DNA of 22,979 bases from JBICHM01 sp043101835 (GTDB taxonomy: Bacteria; Planctomycetota; Phycisphaerae; Phycisphaerales; UBA1924): NCBI GenBank assembly GCA_043101835.1, contig JBICHM010000330.1, forward strand, positions 1 to 22,979, given 5' to 3'. This document shows, piece by piece, positions 14,773 to 21,538 of the stretch. The position numbers and the translations under genes were made by a program. The notes beneath the pieces are model-generated. The model worked only from the letters and a program-made list of their open reading frames with translations. It was not told the origin of the DNA and did not search any database. How positions within the stretch are numbered: position 1 is the first letter of the stretch; the number at the start of each line of letters is the position of its first letter.

Positions 14773-15789
14773 GTGAACCCACTTCTGATCGGCGCCATCA
14801 TCGTCGTCGGGCTGATTCTGCTCGTCCTGCTGTTCATCCTCGCGCAGTTCTTCAACCTGTGGATCCAGGCCCTGTTCAGCGGCGCGAAGGTGTCGTTCTT
14901 CGAACTGATCGGGATGAAGTTCAGGAAGGTGGATCCGCGGATCATCGTCTACAGCCGCATCCGCGCGGTGAAGGCGGGCGTGGACCTCTCGACGAGCCAG
15001 CTGGAGACGCACTACCTGGCCGGCGGGCGGGTGCCCAGCGTCATCAACGCGCTCATCGCGGCTGATCGCGCGAAGATCGCCCTGCCCTTCGATACGGCCT
15101 GCGCGATTGACCTCGCGGGTCGCGACATCCTCGACGCCGTGCAGACCTCGGTGAACCCCAAGGTCATCGACTGCCCGAACCCCGCGGCGGGGCGCCCGAC
15201 GATCGACGCGGTCGCCCAGGACGGCATCCAGCTCCGCGCCCGGGCGCGCGTGACGGTGCGGGCGAACATCGCGCGCCTCGTCGGCGGCGCCACGGAAGAG
15301 ACCATCATCGCGCGCGTCGGCGAGGGCATCGTCTCGACGATCGGCTCCTCCGACACGCACCAGCAGGTGCTCGAGAACCCCGACCGCATCTCCAAGAGCG
15401 TGCTGAACAAAGGCCTCGACGCCGGCACGGCCTTCGAGATTCTCTCGATCGACATCGCGGACGTGGATGTCGGTGAGAACATCGGCGCGAAGCTGAAGGT
15501 CGATACGGCCGAGGCGGACAAGAAGCGGTTCCAGGCCGAGGCCGAGAAGCGCCGCGCGATGGCCGTCGCGCAGGAGCAGGAGTTCAAGGCCGAGATCGAG
15601 AAGAACCGTGCGCTGGTGGTCCTCGCCGAGGCGGAGGTGCCCAAGGCTATGGCCGAGGCATTTCGCAGCGGCAATATGGGCATCATGGACTACTACCGGA
15701 TGAAGAACATCGTGGCCGACACGTCGATGCGCAGCGCGATCGCCGGCGATGAGCCGGGCCAGCGCCCCGACGGCGCCAGCGCCTCCTGA
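14773..15789 (+). CDS. floA: Flotillin-like protein FloA
   Basis: 338 residues, close to the usual length of the FloA (UPF0365/YqfA) family. A hydrophobic N-terminal hairpin at about 5-30 anchors it in the inner membrane. The SPFH-like region follows with family-typical stretches: G-M-K-F-R-K-V-D-P, S-R-I-R-A-V-K-A-G-V, A-R-V-T-V-R-A-N-I and L-V-G-G-A-T-E-E-T-I-I-A-R-V-G-E-G-I. A long Ala/Glu/Lys-rich coiled-coil region (about 238-290) supports oligomerisation, then the Y-Y-R-M-K-N-I-V-A-D-T end. FloA forms membrane microdomain assemblies and modulates fluidity; genetic linkage with NfeD is the usual context. Start is a GTG with an excellent ribosome binding site. Confidence 0.97.
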   Translation: MNPLLIGAIIVVGLILLVLLFILAQFFNLWIQALFSGAKVSFFELIGMKFRKVDPRIIVYSRIRAVKAGVDLSTSQLETHYLAGGRVPSVINALIAADRAKIALPFDTACAIDLAGRDILDAVQTSVNPKVIDCPNPAAGRPTIDAVAQDGIQLRARARVTVRANIARLVGGATEETIIARVGEGIVSTIGSSDTHQQVLENPDRISKSVLNKGLDAGTAFEILSIDIADVDVGENIGAKLKVDTAEADKKRFQAEAEKRRAMAVAQEQEFKAEIEKNRALVVLAEAEVPKAMAEAFRSGNMGIMDYYRMKNIVADTSMRSAIAGDEPGQRPDGASAS

Positions 15790-15817
15790 GTTCGCGGGAG
15801 ATCGCCCGGGCGACCGC

Positions 15818-15823
15818 TACGAT
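15818..15823 (+). promoter_or_regulatory. -10-like TACGAT before the MBL-fold gene
   Basis: Identical to the hexamer before the 788 gene; it ends 6 nt before the ATG at 15830. No -35 is seen. Confidence 0.4.
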
Positions 15824-15829
15824 GCGGGC

Positions 15830-16669
15830 ATGACCGCACCCGCGACCTGGTCGTGGCGCCTGCTTCGCGCCGGCGCCTTCATGCTCGACGGCGGCGCCAT
15901 GTTCGGGCTCATCCCGCGCCCGATCTGGACGCGCGCCGTCACGCCCGACGACAAGAACCGCATCGCGCTCGAGACCAACTGCCTGCTGCTCGAGCGCGAC
16001 GGCGCGCTCGTCGTCGTCGAGGCGGGCATCGGCGACAAACTGACCGACAAGCTGCGCGGGATCTACAACGCCGAACGCCGCACCATCGCCGATGCGCTGC
16101 GCGAGATCGACGCCGACCCGGCCGACATCACCCACGTCGTCCTCACCCACCTGCACTTCGACCACGCCGGCGGGCTGACGACGCTCGAGGGCGACCGGGC
16201 GGTCCCGGTGTTCCCGAACGCTGAGGTCATCGTGCAGAAGCAGGAGTGGCACGACGCGCTGGCGAACCGGTCGACGATGCACTCGACCTACCTGCGCGAC
16301 CATCTCGACCCGATCGCCGAACGCGTGCGGACGGTCGAGGGCGAGACCGAGGCGCTGCCGGGCCTTCGCGTGCGCCCGGTTCCGGGGCACACCTTCGGAC
16401 AGCAGGCGGTGCTGTTCGACGCGGCCGGCGCCGGCACGGTGGCCTTTCCCGGCGACCTGATGCCCACGCGCCACCACGCCCCCACCACCTGGGGCATGGC
16501 CTACGACGTGGAGTCGTACACGACGATGGTCGAGAAGGCGCGATTTCTGGCCGATGCGCACGCGAACGACTGGACGATCGTGCTCGATCACGACCCCGGG
16601 GAGCCGGTGATGCGGACGCAGGCGCACGAGCAGCGCGAGGGCGAGTTCACGCTCATCGAGGCCCACTGA
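15830..16669 (+). CDS. Metallo-beta-lactamase-fold hydrolase
   Basis: 279 residues. All zinc-site motifs of the fold are present: H107-x-H109-x-D111-H112 in T-H-L-H-F-D-H-A-G-G, H187 in P-G-H-T-F-G-Q, D209 in F-P-G-D-L, and H254 in L-D-H-D-P-G. The second-sphere arrangement and the residues between H112 and H187 resemble the lactonase/general metal-dependent hydrolase branch (COG0491) rather than true beta-lactamases. No signal peptide, so cytoplasmic. Substrate unknown; an acyl-lactone, glutathione thioester or phosphoester are all possible. The open frame extends back to 15749 inside floA, but the ATG at 15830 with its nearby -10-like element is the sensible start. Confidence 0.9.
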   Translation: MTAPATWSWRLLRAGAFMLDGGAMFGLIPRPIWTRAVTPDDKNRIALETNCLLLERDGALVVVEAGIGDKLTDKLRGIYNAERRTIADALREIDADPADITHVVLTHLHFDHAGGLTTLEGDRAVPVFPNAEVIVQKQEWHDALANRSTMHSTYLRDHLDPIAERVRTVEGETEALPGLRVRPVPGHTFGQQAVLFDAAGAGTVAFPGDLMPTRHHAPTTWGMAYDVESYTTMVEKARFLADAHANDWTIVLDHDPGEPVMRTQAHEQREGEFTLIEAH

Positions 16670-16748
16670 GCGCGCCGGCGGCGTGTTTCGGGGCCTGATC
16701 GGGGCGGAGAAGACGCAGAACGCGTATTCCGGCGCGCGGTCGCGGCAC

Positions 16749-16754
16749 TACAAT
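16749..16754 (+). promoter_or_regulatory. -10-like TACAAT upstream of the DUF4442 gene
   Basis: TACAAT matches five of six -10 consensus bases; a weak TTCCGG lies at 16727-16732. The transcript would begin near 16761 and have a leader of about 55 nt. The rest of the 146-bp gap (16670-16815) is GC-rich without a clear terminator. Confidence 0.4.
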
Positions 16755-16792
16755 CGTCGCGGGGCGGCCGCCGGGGTCGCCCACCCGCGCGG

Positions 16793-16819
16793 ATGCCGCA
16801 CGAAGCCGAGCGATTGTGA
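16793..16819 (+). other. Possible eight-codon upstream ORF overlapping the DUF4442 start
   Basis: ATG at 16793 opens an eight-codon frame (M-P-H-E-A-E-R-L) whose TGA (16817-16819) overlaps the GTG start of the next gene (16816-16818) in a GTGA arrangement. This would allow translational coupling. There is no clear ribosome binding site for it, and an ORF this short may be chance. Confidence 0.2.
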
Positions 16820-17514
16820 GCAGCACGACGGTCGAGGAGCGCGACGAACAGGCGGTGGCCGTCGGCCAAGAGCCGGGGGCCGGGACGCGCAGCGCGCCCG
16901 GGCAGGTCATTGACCAGCCCGCGCCGGCCGGGAAGAAGACGTTCTTCGAGCGCGTCGAGGCGTACATCTCGCGCCTGAGCACGCGGAGCAACTTCTGGCA
17001 TCGCGTCTGCTCGCTCATCTGGCTGCCGATCGCGTATCGCTCCGGCATCCGGATGAAGCGGCTCGACACGAAGACCTTCACGGCGGTGCTGCCCTTCCGG
17101 CGCTTCAACCGCAACTGGTATAACGCGATGGCCGGCGCGGCGCTCCTGGCCAACAGCGAGATCGCCGGGGGGATGTACGTCTTCGGCGTCTGCGGCGCCG
17201 ACTACACGGTCGTCTGCAAGGAGCTGCGCTACCGCTTCCTGCGCCCGTGCTTCGGCCCCGCGGTGTATCGCGTGACGCCGATGGCGGACCTCGACCACCT
17301 CGTCAAGGACGGCGGCGAGTTCAACATCGATGTCGAGCTCGACATCTGCCAGCAGCTCAAGAAGCCCGGCGAGAAGGAGCTGCGCGTCGGGAAGTGCTTC
17401 GCCACGTTCCATGTGACGCCGAAGCAGCACGCCAAGAGCAAGCGCGTGGCGCGCCGGATGAAGCAGCGTGCGCGCGGGCAGAAGGCGCGGCGCAAGGCCG
17501 CGAAGCGCGCGTGA
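16816..17514 (+). CDS. DUF4442-type hot-dog-fold protein (possible thioesterase)
   Basis: 232 residues from a GTG. After a polar N-terminal 40 residues comes a hot-dog-fold region of the DUF4442 / PaaI-like kind: N-R-N-W-Y-N-A-M-A-G-A-A-L-L-A (about 95-109) is the typical hot-dog helix, and the strand Y-T-V-V-C-K-E-L-R-Y-R-F-L-R-P follows. Relatives include acyl-CoA thioesterases, but no catalytic acidic residue can be pointed to with confidence, so activity is unproven. The last 30 residues are extremely basic (about half Lys/Arg). The stop overlaps the next GTG by 4 bp (GTGA), so it is coupled to the downstream membrane protein. Confidence 0.75.
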   Translation: MSSTTVEERDEQAVAVGQEPGAGTRSAPGQVIDQPAPAGKKTFFERVEAYISRLSTRSNFWHRVCSLIWLPIAYRSGIRMKRLDTKTFTAVLPFRRFNRNWYNAMAGAALLANSEIAGGMYVFGVCGADYTVVCKELRYRFLRPCFGPAVYRVTPMADLDHLVKDGGEFNIDVELDICQQLKKPGEKELRVGKCFATFHVTPKQHAKSKRVARRMKQRARGQKARRKAAKRA

Positions 17515-18737
17515 ACGCAGACGCCTCGCCTCGCTTCTCGCCTGTGCGCGCGATCGGCTGGGGCCTCTTCCTCGCCAGTTCCTGGACCTGGGTCATCGGC
17601 ATGTGGCTGCCGGTGCGCCTGATGGCGGACTTCGGCTGGCCGGCGTGGGTCGCCTTTGCCCTGCCCAATGTGCTCGGCGCGATGATGGTGGGCTTCGTGC
17701 TGCGCAGGCGCGAGGCGGCGGCCGCGTGGCGCGAGCGCCACGCCGGTGCGATGCGCCTCTTCGGGCTCTGGACCGTGCTCTTCCACATCGCGTTTCTCTC
17801 GTGGTTCCTGGTGAATCTGACCGCGTTCCTCCCCGCGAGCGTGCAGGAGACGAAGGCCGGAGCGCTGCTCAGCCCGGCGGCGGCGCTGTGGGCGGTCGGC
17901 ATGGCGTGGATCGTGTCGCGCCTTCGGACGGGCGGCGCCCTCGTCACGGCCGGCCTGACCTGGCTGGCGTCGCTGACATTCCTCGTGCTCGCGCGGGGGA
18001 CGAGCGACGGGATGGCGATCCATGCGCCACCGGCGCCAACCAACGCCGTGTGGCCCGGGCTGGTGTGGTCGAGCGTGTCGCTGGCCTTCGGCTTCCTGCT
18101 CTGCCCATACCTGGACTTCACGATCCTGCGCGCGCGACTCGAGGCCCCCGGGCGAACCGGCGACGGGGCGTTCGCGCTGGGGTTCGGCGTCTTCTTCCTG
18201 GCGATGATCGTCGGCACGCTGCTGTACGCGTGGGCGTTCACGACCGGGTGGGGCTTCAACGCGTGGATCGGCGCGCACGTGCTCGTGCAGTCGATCTTCA
18301 CGATGGGCGTCCACATGCGCGAGGGGCGGGAGCGCGGGTGGATCTTCGATCGCGCGCGCGCGTCGCGCGCGACCGTGCTCGCCGAGCGCGCGGCGGTGAT
18401 CGGGCTGGTCCTGGTCGCCCTCTCGGCGGTGGACGCCGCCCGGACGGGTCGCGAGGGGCTGTACTACAACGGGTTCCTGTGGGCGTACGCCCTGGCGTTC
18501 CCGGCGTATGTGTGGATCGCCGGCGTGCCGCGGCGTGACGGGCTGCTGCGCCCGGGCGTGCTTGTGGGGGCGAGCGTGATCCTCGCGACGCCCGCGTTCT
18601 GGTTCGGCGCGGTGGAGAAACACTGGGCGTTCCTGCCCCTGGGCGTGGCGATCCCGCTCGTCGCCCCGCTGGCGGCCTGGGCGCTGCCGCGACGGGCGAT
18701 CGGGGGCGATTCCGCCCCCATCGAGGCGCCGTCCTGA
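17511..18737 (+). CDS. Polytopic membrane protein, transporter-like, function unknown
   Basis: 408 residues from a GTG that overlaps the DUF4442 stop by 4 bp. I count about ten hydrophobic helices spread over the whole length. The N-terminus (W-T-W-V-I-G-M-W-L-P-V-R-L, then A-L-P-N-V-L-G-A-M-M-V-G-F) resembles the first helices of sodium-solute-symporter-like membrane proteins, where an unwound helix carries substrate and ion; this likeness is from memory and weak. No periplasmic domain or catalytic motif is visible. Coupled translation with the hot-dog protein suggests they serve one process. The stop codon lies within a hairpin-forming stretch. Confidence 0.75.
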   Translation: MNADASPRFSPVRAIGWGLFLASSWTWVIGMWLPVRLMADFGWPAWVAFALPNVLGAMMVGFVLRRREAAAAWRERHAGAMRLFGLWTVLFHIAFLSWFLVNLTAFLPASVQETKAGALLSPAAALWAVGMAWIVSRLRTGGALVTAGLTWLASLTFLVLARGTSDGMAIHAPPAPTNAVWPGLVWSSVSLAFGFLLCPYLDFTILRARLEAPGRTGDGAFALGFGVFFLAMIVGTLLYAWAFTTGWGFNAWIGAHVLVQSIFTMGVHMREGRERGWIFDRARASRATVLAERAAVIGLVLVALSAVDAARTGREGLYYNGFLWAYALAFPAYVWIAGVPRRDGLLRPGVLVGASVILATPAFWFGAVEKHWAFLPLGVAIPLVAPLAAWALPRRAIGGDSAPIEAPS

Positions 18738-18759
18738 CGGCCTCTCGATCCGGATTTTT
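18723..18759 (+). terminator. Weak terminator-like hairpin at the end of the membrane-protein gene
   Basis: GAGGC (18723-18727) pairs with GCCTC (18740-18744) and CGTC (18730-18733) with GACG (18736-18739), leaving a 2-nt bulge. A T5 tract comes 10 nt later (18755-18759), too far for a canonical intrinsic terminator. The hairpin contains the stop codon. Confidence 0.25.
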
Positions 18760-18773
18760 GGGGCGATTCGGCC

Positions 18774-18779
18774 TAAAAT
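18774..18779 (+). promoter_or_regulatory. -10-like TAAAAT for gyrA
   Basis: TAAAAT matches five of six -10 consensus bases and implies a transcript start near 18786, with a leader of about 65 nt before the ATG at 18851. No clear -35 is seen 16-18 nt upstream, only the T-rich stretch at 18755-18760. Confidence 0.45.
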
Positions 18780-18850
18780 GATCGCTCGCCGGTATGCGCC
18801 GGAACGCCCCGCGTCCGGCCCCCTCGGCCCCCTCGCAGAGACACTCCTCC

Positions 18851-21511
18851 ATGGCCGATTCGATCGATCCCAGCGCCAACCCGTTGCCCGAGCCCGCCGG
18901 CTATGACCACGGCGTCATTGTCGAGCAGCAGATCGAGCGCGAGCTGCACGTCAACTACCTCACCTACGCGATGAGCACCATCGTGGACCGGGCGCTGCCC
19001 GATGTCCGCGACGGCCTGAAGCCCTCGCAGCGCCGCATCCTCGCGGCCATGAACGACCTGAACCTGCGCCCCAACAAGAAGCACCTCAAGTGCGCCAAGA
19101 TCGCGGGCGACACCTCGGGCAACTACCACCCCCACGGCGAGTCGGTCATCTACCCGACCCTCGTCGGCATGGCGCAGGGGTGGCGCATGCGCGTGCCGCT
19201 GATCGATCCGCAGGGCAACTTCGGTTCGATCGAGGGCGATCCGCCCGCGGCGATGCGATACACCGAGGCGCGCATGAGCCACGCCGCGGTGGACATGCTC
19301 GAGGACATCAAGCTCGACACCGTCGACTTCCAGCCCAACTACGACGAGCGGCTCATGGAGCCGACCGTCCTGCCGGGCAAGTTCCCCAACCTGCTCGTCA
19401 ACGGCGGCGTGGGCATCGCGGTCGGCATGGCCACCAGCCTGCCCCCCCACAACCCCGGCGAGATCTTCGACGCCATCTGCGCCGTCATCGACAACCCCGA
19501 CATCGAGCTGCCCGAACTGCTCGAGATCGTGCAGGGGCCCGACTTCCCCACCGGGGGTGTGATCGTCGGCCGGCGGGGGATTGTCGACGGCTACGCCACG
19601 GGGCGCGGCAAGGTGTACGTGCGCGGCACGGTGCACACCGAGGACATCGGGACCAACCGCGAGCAGCTCGTCATCGACTCGATCCCCTACAACCTGTCGC
19701 AGTCCACCCTGGTCGAGCGCATTGTCAGCTCGATCAAGGAGGAGCGGATCAAGGATGTGACGGATGTCCGCAACGAGTCCGGGCGCAACGCGCAGACGCG
19801 CGTGGTGCTCGAGCTGCGGCGCGGCGCCGACGCGGCGGTCGTCGAGAACCAGCTCTACCAGTTCACGCCGCTGCAGCAGACCTTCTCGATCATGAACATC
19901 GCGCTGGTGAACCGCCAGCCGCGGACGCTCAGCCTCAAGGAGATGCTCGAGCGGTACATCGAGCACCGCGAAGAGGTCATCACGCGGAGGACGCAGCGCC
20001 TGCTGCGCGACGCCCAGAAGAAGGCCCACATCCTCGAAGGCCTGATCTACGCGGTCTGCGACATCGACGAGGTGATCCGCCTCATCCGGTCGTCGCGCAC
20101 GCGCGAGCAGGCGATCGAGCGCCTGATGGAGCGCCGCTTCCGCATCGCGCCGGATCACCAGCATCGCGAGAAAATCCCCGCGCGCCTGCTGCGGTTCGTC
20201 GACGACGCCGCCGGCGGCGTCGCCCTGAGCCGCGCCCAGGCCGAGGCGATCGGCGCCATGCGCCTGATCCAGCTGGTCGGCCTCGAGATCGATCGCCTCG
20301 TGAACGATTACGCGGCCCTGGTCGCCGAGATCGAGGAGTACGAGTCGATCCTCGCCAGCCGCCAGCGCGTGCTGGACATCATCAAGGCCGACTGCGCCGA
20401 GATGAAGCAGCGCTACCCGTCGCCCCGCCTCACGCGGATCGAGGAGACGGAGATCGACATCGACATCGAGGCCCTCATCAAGGAGGAGGAGATGGCGGTG
20501 ACCATCTCCCACGAGGGCTACATCAAGCGCGTGGCGCTCGACACCTACCGCCAGCAGGGTCGCGGCGGGCGCGGCATCAAGGCCTCGGAGTTCAAGGACG
20601 AGGACTTCATCGAGCACGTCTTCGTCGCCAGCACGCACGACGATCTGCTGTGCTTCACGAACACGGGGCGCGTCTTCAAGATGAAGGTGTACGAGGCGCC
20701 GGCGATGAGCCGGACCAGCCGCGGCCGAGCGCTCGTCAACCTGATCGATCTGCGCGAGGGCGAGAAGTGCGTCGCCTTCATGCCGATCAGCGACTTCGAG
20801 AAGGGCGAGTGGTACCTCACCTTCGCGACGGCGCAGGGGCTCATCAAACGCAGCAGCCTGCGCCTCTACCAGAACGTGAACCGCAGCGGCCTGATCGCGC
20901 TGCGCCTCAACGAGGGCGACAGCCTGGTGGGCGTGCGCTGGACGAGCGGGCACGACCACCTGTTGCTCGGCACTGCGCACGGGATGAGCATCCGCTTCCG
21001 CGAGAGCGACGCGCGTCCGATGGGCCGCGGCGCCGCGGGCGTGAAGGGCATCGACCTGCGCGACGGCGACGAGGTCGTCGGCCTCGTGAAGATCGAGATG
21101 ACCGCGCCCGACGAGGACGAGCGTCAGAGCCCCACCCATCCGGAGGCGGACCTGCTCACGCTCACCGCCAACGGCTACGGCAAGCGCACGGACCTATCGG
21201 AGTACCTCGTCCAAAGCGAGGGCGAGAACGGCGTCATCAACGCCCGCCCGCAGTCACGCGGCGGCAAGGGGCGCATCGACATCCGCCACACCGAGCGCAA
21301 CGGCGACACCGTGTGCGTCATGGCCGTGACGCCCGATGAGGATGTCGTGCTAATCACGCAGATGGGCATGCTCGTCCGCATCGCGGTCGATTCGATCAGC
21401 CGCATCGGTCGCGGCACGCAGGGCGTGCGCGTGATCAACCTGAAGGACGAGGACTCACTGGTCGCCGCAGCGCGGGTGGCGGAGAGTGATGAGGTTGAGA
21501 ACGGCGAGTAA
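18851..21511 (+). CDS. gyrA: DNA gyrase subunit A
   Basis: 886 residues. The N-terminal breakage-reunion domain is complete, with the catalytic tyrosine Y137 in A-M-R-Y-T-E-A-R. The winged-helix region Y-H-P-H-G-E-S-V-I-Y-P (92-102) is the quinolone pocket. The C-terminal pinwheel starts near 520 and contains a GyrA box Q569-G-R-G-G-R-G575, which marks gyrase rather than topoisomerase IV. GyrA cleaves and passes duplex DNA; with GyrB it introduces negative supercoils. gyrB is not in the window. An in-frame ATG at 18794 would add 19 residues of low-complexity Pro/Ser/Arg; 18851 fits family N-termini better, though no clear Shine-Dalgarno precedes either. At the Asp87 position (E. coli numbering) this protein has Pro102. 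The acidic C-terminus is typical. Confidence 0.97.
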   Translation: MADSIDPSANPLPEPAGYDHGVIVEQQIERELHVNYLTYAMSTIVDRALPDVRDGLKPSQRRILAAMNDLNLRPNKKHLKCAKIAGDTSGNYHPHGESVIYPTLVGMAQGWRMRVPLIDPQGNFGSIEGDPPAAMRYTEARMSHAAVDMLEDIKLDTVDFQPNYDERLMEPTVLPGKFPNLLVNGGVGIAVGMATSLPPHNPGEIFDAICAVIDNPDIELPELLEIVQGPDFPTGGVIVGRRGIVDGYATGRGKVYVRGTVHTEDIGTNREQLVIDSIPYNLSQSTLVERIVSSIKEERIKDVTDVRNESGRNAQTRVVLELRRGADAAVVENQLYQFTPLQQTFSIMNIALVNRQPRTLSLKEMLERYIEHREEVITRRTQRLLRDAQKKAHILEGLIYAVCDIDEVIRLIRSSRTREQAIERLMERRFRIAPDHQHREKIPARLLRFVDDAAGGVALSRAQAEAIGAMRLIQLVGLEIDRLVNDYAALVAEIEEYESILASRQRVLDIIKADCAEMKQRYPSPRLTRIEETEIDIDIEALIKEEEMAVTISHEGYIKRVALDTYRQQGRGGRGIKASEFKDEDFIEHVFVASTHDDLLCFTNTGRVFKMKVYEAPAMSRTSRGRALVNLIDLREGEKCVAFMPISDFEKGEWYLTFATAQGLIKRSSLRLYQNVNRSGLIALRLNEGDSLVGVRWTSGHDHLLLGTAHGMSIRFRESDARPMGRGAAGVKGIDLRDGDEVVGLVKIEMTAPDEDERQSPTHPEADLLTLTANGYGKRTDLSEYLVQSEGENGVINARPQSRGGKGRIDIRHTERNGDTVCVMAVTPDEDVVLITQMGMLVRIAVDSISRIGRGTQGVRVINLKDEDSLVAAARVAESDEVENGE

Positions 21512-21538
21512 GCGGCTTCGGCGCAGCAGACGCGGTCA

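Noticed and set aside
18773..21139. Open frame of 788 codons antisense to gyrA
   Set aside because: It mirrors gyrA in a GC-rich genome. Its translation is low-complexity (Asp/Val/Leu/His/Arg-rich) with no domain, and gyrA on the other strand is unmistakable.
21512..21538. Bidirectional terminator between gyrA and the TPR gene
   Set aside because: The 27-bp gap has no stable hairpin and no T-run on either strand.
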